Source: an uncultured Granulosicoccus sp.
GTDB lineage: Bacteria > Pseudomonadota > Gammaproteobacteria > Granulosicoccales > Granulosicoccaceae
Reading direction: 5' to 3'
Assembly (NCBI GenBank): GCA_937991945.1
Contig: CALKLO010000044.1
Coordinates: forward strand, 1-36,064
DNA: 36,064 nt
Position numbers and translations under genes: made by a program. Shown piece by piece: positions 1-8,516 of the stretch; the stretch's first letter is position 1, and each line of letters starts with the position of its first letter. The notes under the pieces are model-generated. The model searched no databases. It was not told the origin of the DNA and saw nothing but the letters and a program-made list of their open reading frames with translations.

Positions 1-1544
1 TCGGTCAGCTCAGGCCCTCGCCCCGTGGGTACGAAATCAGGGTCGCTGGTGATAACAAATTTATCAATAGCCAGGCCGTCTTCGCGCATCCAGAAGTTGA
101 TCGCATTGATGCCTGCGTCAACGATGTTTAGTGTCGCTACAGCATCGCTAGGCGTATTGCGTGACCATGTCCATTCGGCAGGAAAATTATCGACTCGATA
201 CGCCGTGCTGGCAAGGGTGCCATTGAGCCCCACTTGCACACTGTCACTATTACCGATACCTGACTCATTAGTGTCACCTAAACCGCGAATCCATAAGTAG
301 TGTTTACCCGCGTGATTAAAGTTAACCAAGTAGCTCAACATAGGCGTAGCGTCTGTGGTGTCTGCTAGCTCGCCTTGGTCAGGTGTAGTAACCATTGCAC
401 CGTCACTGCTCGAATCACCCAGAGCCGTTTGAACCCACTGGTGTGTCTCTGTACTCGTCTCAGCATCAAAATACTCAGCTTCCATAGAGATGAACGATGC
501 ACCTTCAGGTGTATTCGAGCCTGGCACTATTTCAATGGGTACTGGGTCATCATCTACCAACAACGACCTAACACGGTTAGTTGATTCCTGTGCAATAGGT
601 GCTCCGCCGCCAGCAACAATAAGATGCCCATCAATTATTCGAGCAACCGGTGCTACTAGCTCATCCAGCAACGTTCTAAACGTTGTCCAACTATCGGTAG
701 CCGGGTCATATTTCAATACCTTGTCTTTAGCATTCTCACCACCGGTGGTATAGATCTCGTCTTTATAGACAAACGTACCTGGCTCAGAATGCGAGTTTAT
801 AGTAGGCATGCTGGTTTTTTCAGACCACGTATTAGTGGCTGGATTATAAGCATGCACTAAGTCAGTATCTTGTGTGAACTTACCCGGGCATGAGTCATGA
901 CCATACTGACCGCCCATGGCGTAAATGATGTCGTCAACCACCGCCGTTGAAAAGTGATTACGCGGGCTTGGCATAGGAGCGGTGGCCGTTAGACTCTGCC
1001 AACCTTCAGAAGGCGCATCAAGGTCATACACAACATGATCACCCACATCACAACTTGCATCTTCATCAATGCCACCAAACCAATGTATTTTGTTGTCAAC
1101 CAGTGCAGCTCCACCAGCAGCTCCCGGTCTTGGTAGTTCCGGCCCACTACGCCAGGTGTTGGTATCTAGGTTGTAGATCCAAACGTTGTCTGTCACCAGA
1201 CCCGGGTGACTACCAATGCGCCCCCCAATAATCCATACATCAGCACCAATTCTGACAACGCCGTTATGCGTTACGGCAGAACCATGAGCCGTAGAGGTGG
1301 AGCTGACGATACTCCACTGCTGAGTGGCTAAATCGTATTTCTCTACAGAATTGGCGATGATGATGCCGGGGCTGAATCCGTTGAATACATAAATGTCACC
1401 GCGATAGTCCACCGTGGTGGCTTCAACTCGAGCCACTTGCATATCTGCTCGATCTTCCCAGCTTTGCGCCGATGCCAGCCCGGAGCCTCCTAGCAATCCC
1501 AAAACAACTATGATTTTTTTAGCTAAATGGCTTTTGAAATTCAT
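1..1544 (-). CDS. Secreted Kelch-repeat protein with C-terminal carbohydrate-binding-like region (3' end outside window)
   Basis: The minus strand is open from an ATG at 1544 to the left edge: 514 codons with no stop, so the C-terminus is missing. The protein starts with a Sec signal peptide (basic n-region, hydrophobic core, Ala-Ser-Ala cleavage site near residue 26). About five Kelch-type blades follow, each with a Gly-Gly or Gly-Phe turn, then Tyr-Asp or Tyr-Asn, then a Trp ten or so residues on; this predicts a beta-propeller. Past the last blade comes a region that opens with Glu-Ala-Glu-Tyr-Phe and contains HYLWIRG and a late IDKF, the pattern of the galactose-binding-like fold at the C-terminus of GH115 and related CBM proteins. 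I infer an exported sugar-binding or surface protein; the ligand is unknown. It is divergent from yaeQ. The start is supported mainly by the signal peptide, since the Shine-Dalgarno is weak. Confidence 0.85.
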   Translation of the reverse strand, partial: MNFKSHLAKKIIVVLGLLGGSGLASAQSWEDRADMQVARVEATTVDYRGDIYVFNGFSPGIIIANSVEKYDLATQQWSIVSSTSTAHGSAVTHNGVVRIGADVWIIGGRIGSHPGLVTDNVWIYNLDTNTWRSGPELPRPGAAGGAALVDNKIHWFGGIDEDASCDVGDHVVYDLDAPSEGWQSLTATAPMPSPRNHFSTAVVDDIIYAMGGQYGHDSCPGKFTQDTDLVHAYNPATNTWSEKTSMPTINSHSEPGTFVYKDEIYTTGGENAKDKVLKYDPATDSWTTFRTLLDELVAPVARIIDGHLIVAGGGAPIAQESTNRVRSLLVDDDPVPIEIVPGSNTPEGASFISMEAEYFDAETSTETHQWVQTALGDSSSDGAMVTTPDQGELADTTDATPMLSYLVNFNHAGKHYLWIRGLGDTNESGIGNSDSVQVGLNGTLASTAYRVDNFPAEWTWSRNTPSDAVATLNIVDAGINAINFWMREDGLAIDKFVITSDPDFVPTGRGPELT

Positions 1545-1810
1545 CACGTCTTTTGAATCGATTATTGTCTGTGTTTGTATGTTCATCGCCTGTTTCAGGC
1601 CAAGCTAAAACACCAAGCTGAGGGCGTGTGATGACATCAGAATATCGAGACTAAATTAATCTTAAGTATGTGTAATAGTTCATGTTATCGACTCAACAAT
1701 TACACCGCTACGTCGTCGCCTGATTTAGCCCAGCCGGGCCGTCCAAATGGCAATTGCGACAATTTCGAACGCAACAGATTACACTTGAAGAAAACACCCT
1801 TGGGTATTCC

Positions 1811-2341
1811 ATGGCTTTAAGCGCGACCATTAATAAAGTGTCTTTGAACGTCGCTGACATGCAACGCCATTACTATCAGCAGCATGAGCTGGTCATGGCA
1901 ATGCACCCATCTGAAAACGAACATCGCTTTATGATTAGAGTGATAGCGTTTGCGTTAAACGCCCATGAGCACTTGACGTTCACGAAGGGCTTGGCCACTG
2001 ATGACGAACCCGAGGCTTGGCAAAAGTCTCTATCCGATGATATCGAGGTGTGGATAGATTTTGGTCAGGTGGATGAGAAACGCATTCGTAAAGCGTGCGG
2101 TCGATCCAAGCAGGTCGTCATTTACACCTACCAAGATCGCAAAGCCACCACATGGTGGGAACGCAGTAAGCAGAGCCTTGCACGTCACGATAACCTGCGC
2201 GTCTATCATGTATCCGCTGATGGTATCGAGGACTTGGTAAGCCGCAACATGCAGCTACAGTGCAATATCGATGAGGGCACGGTATCAATTAGTAACGACG
2301 ACCATCATATGGATATCGTCGTGACTCAGTACACCACCTAG
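1811..2341 (+). CDS. yaeQ: YaeQ family protein
   Basis: The 176-residue protein matches YaeQ of enterobacteria (about 181 residues) along its length. Recognisable blocks are the MALSATI start, NVADM, HPSENEHR, FTKGLATDDEPEAW, VWIDFGQVDEKRIRKAC and the late aromatic WW pair. YaeQ has a compact fold related to restriction-endonuclease-like proteins, and its cellular role is not settled. It was once reported to compensate loss of RfaH, which was later questioned. I chose the ATG at 1811 over an upstream in-frame ATG at 1754, because family members begin exactly there and the extra 19 residues have no counterpart. The gene stands alone, divergent from the Kelch gene and convergent with the ABC-like gene. 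Confidence 0.9.
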   Translation: MALSATINKVSLNVADMQRHYYQQHELVMAMHPSENEHRFMIRVIAFALNAHEHLTFTKGLATDDEPEAWQKSLSDDIEVWIDFGQVDEKRIRKACGRSKQVVIYTYQDRKATTWWERSKQSLARHDNLRVYHVSADGIEDLVSRNMQLQCNIDEGTVSISNDDHHMDIVVTQYTT

Positions 2342-2383
2342 CTTGGCAGTAGTCGTTGTTAGTGGTGCGAAGAGACCATCACT

Positions 2384-2414
2384 GCTAAGGGCATACCGTT
2401 CAGTATGCCTTAGC
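2384..2414. terminator. Hairpin between convergent genes
   Basis: A 12-bp inverted repeat with a single bulged G (GCTAAGG-G-CATAC / GTATGCCTTAGC) and a 6-nt loop lies between the end of yaeQ and the end of the ABC-like gene. It has no clear T-run on either side. It may serve as a weak bidirectional terminator or mRNA 3'-end stabiliser. Confidence 0.5.
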
Positions 2415-2440
2415 AATGCAAACTACAGATGTTTGGCACC

Positions 2441-5400
2441 TTACTCGCGAATATCGAAGTCTGAGAAGTCCACGCCCCGCTCCAAAGAATAAGCACGCAT
2501 ATCGCGCAACGTACCCACGGTGCCCGACAAGTGTCCTGCCACTGAGCGCATTAAGCTTGACGCAACCATAGCGTCATTCTCAATCACGGCCATAAGCTCG
2601 GTAGCACCAATACGCAGAAACATAGAATCTTCGATAGCTTCAAGTTCCAGAGGCCGCTTCTCATTGAGGATGACGGACAGATCGCCAATCAATCTCCCTG
2701 GAGCAATTTCTGCAACCAAGCGACGTTCAGTACCCTCTGACCAGTACAAGCCCGCTAAGCCTTTAATACACAGGTAGGCGGCATCAGCCTCTTCGTCTGC
2801 GGCAAAGATAGTTCGACCAGGCTCAGCGGTATACCATTGCGCACCAAACGCGAGTAGCCGTTGCTGCTTAACATCTAGCCCACCGAACAACTCTGTTTTG
2901 GCAATCTCTTTAATCTTACGGTTCAGGTCTTGTCGCGAATCAGTATCGAGTGCCTCTTCTTGCTTGACGCCGCCATCAATTCGTCCATCGACAATTTCGA
3001 CATACAGGTTGTAGTTCTCTGGATTGTTAAACCTGTTCTCAATAAATATTTTGGTCGATTCAGGCAGCAGGCTACTAATGCGCTCTCGCATTTGGTCACG
3101 CGTTTCTCGATCGTGACTAGCAAGGGAATTAGCAAGAATAAGAATATCTGGCTTCTTTATGCCTGCCCGGCTAAACGCTACCCTCTCGCGGAACACAGCC
3201 GGTAAATTACCACCGCCCGATGAGGTTGCTACATCGTAAATGGACTCCGCGGCGAGGCGACGAAACCCGTGCTCACTCAGCACATCCACAACAACATCCT
3301 CTATCAGTTTTTCACGAGCGCCCGCTATTCGAGAAATTCGTCCGAATAGTGCGTTGCCCATAACCGTCATAACAGGTATGTACTTTTGCGGGTCGATACT
3401 CTCAAACAAGCCGTCCATTGCTTGTACCATCTGCAGCCCACTACTTTTTCGAATTTGCAATATGCGCTCTTTAAACGCCTTATTAAACGCAGGTCCTATT
3501 TGCTCCGCTGAGAACGCAAACGGTACTGTCAGCATCAACGCATAGTCTTCCGCTGGCAGACCCGTGTCATCAACCTCTCGGCGCTTAGTAATGATTTCGC
3601 AAAGACGTTGGTACAGCTCTTCTTCCATATTCATTTGTCTGAATAACGGATGATCGGTGCCATCTGTACCAAACGTTGCCATCAGACTTTCAACCAACTT
3701 GACTGACATTTGCATCAGTTCATCGGCGATGCCTTGCTCACGCAGTATGCGTACGAAGTTAACGTCTTCTGATAATGATATTTGCGTTAATTCGCGAGTC
3801 GGTAATGCATACAGAAGATTGGTACCTAGCGGCGACACCGGGTTGAAGGTATCAGGGTTAAAGCCATGTACTAGCTCTGCTAAGCCTGCCTGCTTAACAC
3901 GCTGCGCAATCTCTGGTCGCAGTTGTACGATAGCCTCAGCCAACTTAGGATGACCAATAGGTGCTATTCGTGACCTTAGTGCACGGCGCACCATAAAATC
4001 ATCAGAGCCCATGGCCTGAACGAGCTGAAACCACCAATCCCGAATTTCATCAGAGGACTGCATACCTGCAACAGTAGGGTCTACCCAATCGGTGTCAAAG
4101 GCATCTACGCTGTTGCCCGATTGCTCAGCTTTGAAACGAAAGCTATCAACATCGTCCAGATCAAGATCATCATCGCGGTTGATGGGTTTGTTTTTAAAGG
4201 GAAGCAGAATGTTCTCACCCAACGTTCCTTGCATGATGTGCGGGTTTGAGTGGGCATACCCAATACGGTTAGCCAAGGTCACCTGATGTATGGTGTTAAC
4301 GTCTTGACCCGCAATGGTCACAGACCCCCGGTGCGGAATCACTTCCCGCGTGAGTAGGTCTGCAAACGCCAAAGCCGCCGCTTCGTTCTCAGCTTTGATC
4401 GCCACTCGCGCACCTTGAGGTATGGTCAGAGTGATGTCTTCAAGAACGGTACGACCTTCTTCATCGCGCACAGTCACATCGTTAAATTGAATATCGCCTT
4501 TTAAGCTGTTGACCCCTTCTGGCGTGCCTTCAAATAATTTGTCGTCCACCAATGCGCTAGGTGCAAAACGCTCCGTGACCGCCTCCCATCGTATAGCAAC
4601 ATCTTGAGTGGTGTTGTAGTAAGCCAATAGCTCTTTCCAAGGCGATGACATATCTTTGAAAGCGGCTAAGGCTGCAACGAGAGCGCCCACAGTTATGTGC
4701 CCAGTGATGGCCAAGTAGCCACCCACAGAGTAGAAAAAGAACGGAGTAAGCTGATTGATGAAGTTGTTTAAAAACTTCATGAAGAACTTCTTCTGATAGA
4801 TCTCAAACCGGATGTCGTACAGTTTTCCCAAGCGATTGGAAAACAACGCCAGTCTGTATCGCAGACCACCATTGGTTCGAATGTCGCTCACACCTGCAGC
4901 AGTCTCACCGATATCGGCTGCCAGCTGACGCACCGCTTGAATACGGCTCTTGTTCAGTAAATTTATTTGGCGCTGCAATATGGGAATGAGCCACGCCTGC
5001 AATGGAATCAGGGCGATAGCCGCCAGTCCAAACCAAACGCTTTGAGCAAACAGAAACACTAATATAGTGAGCATTTGGCCGGCTTGTAGTATGGGCTGCG
5101 AGAGCATGTCGCCCATGATTCCACCCAATGGTTCGGCTTCTGAGGTAACCATGGACACCAACTCACCTTGGCTGGTACTGCGAAAATAAGGCCGTGGGAA
5201 TTTTAAAATACGCGTCAGTAGCTGGAAACGAAATCGTCGTAACAGACGTTCTGCTAGTACACCTTTCATGGTGTTAAGCCGCATTTTCAATAGGCCGTTG
5301 ACTAGTACAGCGATCAGAAAACCGGCGCACAGCACCATTAAAAATTGTATTTGAGTAAGCGAAAATCCAAGCAATACAACGTCTTCGCCCGTACCGCCGA

Positions 5401-5536
5401 TAGCATCGTTGATGATGCGTTTGGGTAATTCTAGTGAGACGTACAGTATCGGAAAAGTCAGAAGAGTGACTAGCAGCAGAATGATCTGGTCTCGTTTAGA
5501 GTATTTCCAGATATACGTAAAAATGCTCTTTTCCAT
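2441..5536 (-). CDS. Degenerate ABC exporter-like protein with cyclic-nucleotide-binding-like C-terminus
   Basis: The 1031-residue protein starts with an ABC exporter transmembrane domain (about residues 15-325, with an EAEPLGGIMGDMLSQP-type coupling helix). A nucleotide-binding domain follows whose framework is recognisable but whose motifs are all lost. The Walker A site reads KAENEAAA (379-388) and has no P-loop Lys. The Q-loop Gln is replaced in IGYAHSNPH (425-433). The signature is SSGGGNLPAV (772-781), and Walker B lacks Asp-Glu (LILANSLASHD, 799-809). The H-loop His is Asn (IENRF, 832-836). About 320 mostly helical-looking residues (445-765) are inserted between Q-loop and signature. 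A Crp-like cNMP-binding fold occupies about 880-1005, with a GDLSVILNEKRP core. The conserved frame and continuous reading argue against a pseudogene. ATP hydrolysis looks impossible for a homodimer, so it may pair with another subunit or act as a cNMP-responsive membrane regulator (inference). The gene is monocistronic and follows the proXVW terminator region. Confidence 0.85.
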   Translation of the reverse strand: MEKSIFTYIWKYSKRDQIILLLVTLLTFPILYVSLELPKRIINDAIGGTGEDVVLLGFSLTQIQFLMVLCAGFLIAVLVNGLLKMRLNTMKGVLAERLLRRFRFQLLTRILKFPRPYFRSTSQGELVSMVTSEAEPLGGIMGDMLSQPILQAGQMLTILVFLFAQSVWFGLAAIALIPLQAWLIPILQRQINLLNKSRIQAVRQLAADIGETAAGVSDIRTNGGLRYRLALFSNRLGKLYDIRFEIYQKKFFMKFLNNFINQLTPFFFYSVGGYLAITGHITVGALVAALAAFKDMSSPWKELLAYYNTTQDVAIRWEAVTERFAPSALVDDKLFEGTPEGVNSLKGDIQFNDVTVRDEEGRTVLEDITLTIPQGARVAIKAENEAAALAFADLLTREVIPHRGSVTIAGQDVNTIHQVTLANRIGYAHSNPHIMQGTLGENILLPFKNKPINRDDDLDLDDVDSFRFKAEQSGNSVDAFDTDWVDPTVAGMQSSDEIRDWWFQLVQAMGSDDFMVRRALRSRIAPIGHPKLAEAIVQLRPEIAQRVKQAGLAELVHGFNPDTFNPVSPLGTNLLYALPTRELTQISLSEDVNFVRILREQGIADELMQMSVKLVESLMATFGTDGTDHPLFRQMNMEEELYQRLCEIITKRREVDDTGLPAEDYALMLTVPFAFSAEQIGPAFNKAFKERILQIRKSSGLQMVQAMDGLFESIDPQKYIPVMTVMGNALFGRISRIAGAREKLIEDVVVDVLSEHGFRRLAAESIYDVATSSGGGNLPAVFRERVAFSRAGIKKPDILILANSLASHDRETRDQMRERISSLLPESTKIFIENRFNNPENYNLYVEIVDGRIDGGVKQEEALDTDSRQDLNRKIKEIAKTELFGGLDVKQQRLLAFGAQWYTAEPGRTIFAADEEADAAYLCIKGLAGLYWSEGTERRLVAEIAPGRLIGDLSVILNEKRPLELEAIEDSMFLRIGATELMAVIENDAMVASSLMRSVAGHLSGTVGTLRDMRAYSLERGVDFSDFDIRE

Positions 5537-5734
5537 TCACCACTCTCTGTGCGTTACCAATTGCCCAAGCCGACACGATACATCGTTCGGATTTAACTAT
5601 GTAATTTTGGCGCAGGTTACACACGAAAAATAACCATAGCTCCGGCCAGACCAACGCCTGGGGGCTATATCTGGGTACGTTGCTAGAGAATGCAATTACC
5701 CATTCGCACGAAAGTCTGAAGACTGACGCCAAAA

Positions 5735-5773
5735 GGGCAAAAACGGACACTGGATGGAAAAACCAGTGCCCGT
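5735..5773 (-). terminator. Rho-independent terminator of the proXVW operon
   Basis: Read on the minus strand, an 11-bp GC-rich stem (ACGGGCACTGG / CCAGTGTCCGT, one G-U pair) with a 9-nt loop is followed directly by TTTTT and then another short T-run. It begins 9 nt past the proW stop codon, the classical position and form. Confidence 0.88.
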
Positions 5774-5781
5774 CTGAGGGC

Positions 5782-7359
5782 CTAGTGGCCGCTGACTTTA
5801 CGTCTGTACATACCCTGTGCAATGCGATCGATGACCATGGCGCATAGCAAGATGGCAAGCCCACCTAGCAGTCCTTGGCCTTTCGCGGCGTATTGCAGAG
5901 CTTCGAGTATTAGAGCGCCCAGGCCTTCCGCACCGATCAGGGATGCAATGACCACCATACTCAACGACATCAGAATGGTTTGGTTGACGCCTGTCATGAT
6001 GGACGGCAAGGCTAACGGCAGCTCTACATTCTTAAGTAGCTGCCACTTGGAACAGCCAAATGCGACTGCTGCCTCTTTGGTGGTTTCAGGAACACCTTTC
6101 ATGCCGAGTGCCGTTAAACGAATGACCGGTGGCATAGCAAAAATTAGCGTGGCTAATACACCTGGCGGTTTGCCGGTACCAAAGAAGGCAATAATAGGAA
6201 TGAGGTACACGAACGCTGGCATGGTTTGCATGAAATCGAGAACAGGCTCTGCAAACGTGTAGGCCCGGCGTGACTTACCAAACCAGATGCCCAGCGGTAT
6301 GCCAATAAGAATACATAAAAAGGCACCTGCGCCAATCAACGCCACCGTGATCATGGACATCTCCCACAAGCCCATAAATGCGAGATAAAACAATGACGCA
6401 GCCGTAAAGACGGCCACTCGAGGACCCGCTAAGCGAAAGGCCATAACCACTATCACGATCATGACAACCGGCCATGGCGTATCGATGAGCACGATTTCCA
6501 GCCCATCTAGGACAGAGCGAATAACCGCTGTGATGCCATCAAAGACATCACTAAAATGCAGCGCCAGCCAATCGAAACCAGCATCACCGTATTTCGCAAA
6601 CTTGGCTAAGTACTCGCGCCCTATTGGAAACTCGGTGAGTGGAATTTTCTCACCCAAAAAACCGTTGGTTAATGCTGCTAGTTTTCCATCAGGGTCTGAG
6701 ACTGTAAACCTAAAGAGTGTCAGCGGCCAGATGGCTAATAGCATCAAGCCGCCAAACCATAAGCCAGCTTTACTAGTACCCGACGACACACTGGCAGGTT
6801 TTGCTCGCCACGTTAAATACTGTTTTTCGTAAGCGATATTTGCGTAAAAACCTTCTAGCAATTTTATGAAAATAAGTATGGCGATGCCTGTCAGTAGAAT
6901 GCTGGTAGCCTCGTTGCCTGCAAGCTCGGCTTGCTCTTTGGCCGTATCGGCAACACGTGCCAGATTGTCGGCAATTTTTTGCTTAGCGGCTGCACCTGCT
7001 GTGTCGCCAGCTGCCAGTAATTCTTTTACCTGAGCTTCGCGCTTGGCGATGTTGGCTGAGAGTTTTTCAAAGCGTGCTAATTGATCCGCACCCAGCTCCC
7101 CCCACAACCCTCTTCCGATTTGTACAAAGGCAAAGAGTTCAAGCACCAAGAATGTCCAAAAGAAACCCCACACTCCCCGAAACGCTGCCCATATGGGCCC
7201 TAACGCTGCAGCGGCTGTATTCCAAGAGAACACAACGCTTGTTGCGTCTTGTATTTTGCTAAATGCACCTGCGTAGTACTCGTTATTTTCTTGGGTGAAT
7301 TCGCTGATGGATGCATCTAATGAACGAGGGCCAAGTTCTAAGCCAGTATCGGTGCTCAT
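5782..7359 (-). CDS. proW: Glycine betaine/proline-type ABC importer permease (ProW-like, enlarged N-terminus)
   Basis: Membrane permease of a betaine-type (ProU/OpuA) importer. The C-terminal ~240 residues are the typical ProW core, with the cytoplasmic coupling loop KEAAVAFGCSKWQLLKNVELP-like at about 428-448 and at least five membrane spans. The protein is 525 residues against about 354 for E. coli ProW. The extra N-terminus has a membrane span at about 53-80, an Ala/Lys/Glu-rich region likely to form a coiled coil (88-150), and further spans at about 152-172 and 198-217. The start overlaps the proV stop by 4 nt (ATGA), indicating translational coupling. Order and strand (proX, proV, proW) fit a complete importer. 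Substrate is inferred from the family: quaternary amines such as betaine or choline, or related compounds. Confidence 0.9.
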   Translation of the reverse strand: MSTDTGLELGPRSLDASISEFTQENNEYYAGAFSKIQDATSVVFSWNTAAAALGPIWAAFRGVWGFFWTFLVLELFAFVQIGRGLWGELGADQLARFEKLSANIAKREAQVKELLAAGDTAGAAAKQKIADNLARVADTAKEQAELAGNEATSILLTGIAILIFIKLLEGFYANIAYEKQYLTWRAKPASVSSGTSKAGLWFGGLMLLAIWPLTLFRFTVSDPDGKLAALTNGFLGEKIPLTEFPIGREYLAKFAKYGDAGFDWLALHFSDVFDGITAVIRSVLDGLEIVLIDTPWPVVMIVIVVMAFRLAGPRVAVFTAASLFYLAFMGLWEMSMITVALIGAGAFLCILIGIPLGIWFGKSRRAYTFAEPVLDFMQTMPAFVYLIPIIAFFGTGKPPGVLATLIFAMPPVIRLTALGMKGVPETTKEAAVAFGCSKWQLLKNVELPLALPSIMTGVNQTILMSLSMVVIASLIGAEGLGALILEALQYAAKGQGLLGGLAILLCAMVIDRIAQGMYRRKVSGH

Positions 7360-8405
7360 GCTTTGCCTCCCTTAATGCCTTTTAACAACGTTGCTCGAGT
7401 GACCACACCAACATCCTTGTTGTCGTCATCGGTGATGATGATGGGATGCTCTGTTGTGGTAGACACATCGATCAACGTATCGAGATCGGTCCCATGGGGA
7501 ACACGCGGACTCTGAGTCAAGTCATCGGTGCTGCGTGGTACAAACTCGTCAATGGGCACCATGATGGATCGGGCAAACACCAATTTTAGCTTTGAGATAC
7601 CTTCAACAAAATCGCTGACGTATTGATCAGCCGGTTGGGTGACTATTTGCTCGGGCGTACCAATTTGCACGATACGTCCGTCTTTCATAATAGCGATACG
7701 ATCACCGATGCGAATAGCTTCATCAAGATCATGGGTAATAAAAACGGTGGTTTTATTCATCTCAGCTGACAAGGCCATGAATTGATCTTGTAGTTGTCGA
7801 CGAATGAGTGGATCTAGTGCGGAGAACGGCTCATCCATTAACAGCACTTCAGGATCTGAGGCTAAGGCTCTCGCTAACCCTACTCGCTGTTGCATACCCC
7901 CTGATAGTTCACTGGGGAAACGGTCTTCGTAACCGTCTAAGTTAACGCGGGTTAAGCAACGTTGCGAGACTTCCCAGCGCCGCGATTTAGGCTCACCGCG
8001 TATTTGCAGCGGAAAACCGACGTTGTCGCGTACGGTTCTGTGTGGCAGTAATGCCATGTGTTGGAACACCATACCGATATGACGTGCTCGCAGCTCACGT
8101 AGCTCTTTGGCTCCCATGGCAAGTACGTCTTTACCTAGCATGTGAATTGAGCCGGCGGTGGGTTCTATTAAGCGATTAAGATGCCGAACCATGGTGGACT
8201 TACCAGAACCGGATAAACCCATAACGCAGAATATTTCACCGCGTTTAACTTCGAAGGAACAGTCGGCGATACCCACGACACATTCGAATTCTTCTAGTAC
8301 CTCAGGCTTTCCTAGCCCTCGGGTTTTTATTGCCTGAAGCGCTTCGTCTGCGCGCTCCCCAAATATTTTCCAAACGTTTTCTAAAACGATAACGTTATCA
8401 GTCAT
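7356..8405 (-). CDS. proV: Glycine betaine/proline-type ABC importer ATPase (ProV-like)
   Basis: ATP-hydrolysing subunit of the betaine-type importer, 349 residues. Walker A GLSGSGKST is at 63-71, the Q-loop Gln at 115, the signature LSGGMQQR at 167-174, Walker B LLMDEP at 188-193 and the H-loop HD at about 225. The long N-terminal segment before Walker A (including a GERADEAL-like stretch) is typical of ProV/OpuAA rather than other ABC ATPases. The C-terminal ~70 residues (PIIITDDDNKDVGVVTR) resemble a single CBS motif; in OpuA these domains sense ionic strength, but only part of a CBS pair is visible here. The Shine-Dalgarno is poor. The gene is preceded by a strong hairpin that separates it from proX and overlaps proW by 4 nt. 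Confidence 0.93.
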   Translation of the reverse strand: MTDNVIVLENVWKIFGERADEALQAIKTRGLGKPEVLEEFECVVGIADCSFEVKRGEIFCVMGLSGSGKSTMVRHLNRLIEPTAGSIHMLGKDVLAMGAKELRELRARHIGMVFQHMALLPHRTVRDNVGFPLQIRGEPKSRRWEVSQRCLTRVNLDGYEDRFPSELSGGMQQRVGLARALASDPEVLLMDEPFSALDPLIRRQLQDQFMALSAEMNKTTVFITHDLDEAIRIGDRIAIMKDGRIVQIGTPEQIVTQPADQYVSDFVEGISKLKLVFARSIMVPIDEFVPRSTDDLTQSPRVPHGTDLDTLIDVSTTTEHPIIITDDDNKDVGVVTRATLLKGIKGGKA

Positions 8406-8462
8406 AGGAGATACGCATCCGAGGGCTGTAGTTAGGGAAGATGTATTGAATAACGCTATTAA

Positions 8463-8490
8463 CTTGCAGCCCCGCTAGTGGGGCTGCAAG
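8463..8490 (-). terminator. Intercistronic hairpin between proX and proV
   Basis: A perfect 11-bp stem (CTTGCAGCCCC / GGGGCTGCAAG) with a 6-nt loop lies just after the proX stop. It lacks a following T-run, so partial termination or 3' protection of the proX message is more likely than full termination. This is a common way of making more binding protein than membrane subunits. Confidence 0.65.
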
Positions 8491-8516
8491 TGTTAGTGCA
8501 GACTAAAACTGATAAC

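Noticed and set aside
2441-5536. Calling the ABC-like gene a pseudogene
   Set aside because: All lost motifs are substitutions in an uninterrupted 1031-codon frame, with the transmembrane and cNMP-like domains intact. That suggests a maintained non-ATPase rather than decay.
5496-5864. A 122-codon minus-strand frame bridging proW and the ABC-like gene
   Set aside because: It spans the operon terminator and overlaps the ends of two clear genes in another frame, with no family features.
5822-6262. A 146-codon plus-strand frame opposite proW
   Set aside because: It runs antisense to the ProW coupling loop and membrane spans, and its predicted protein has no recognisable feature.
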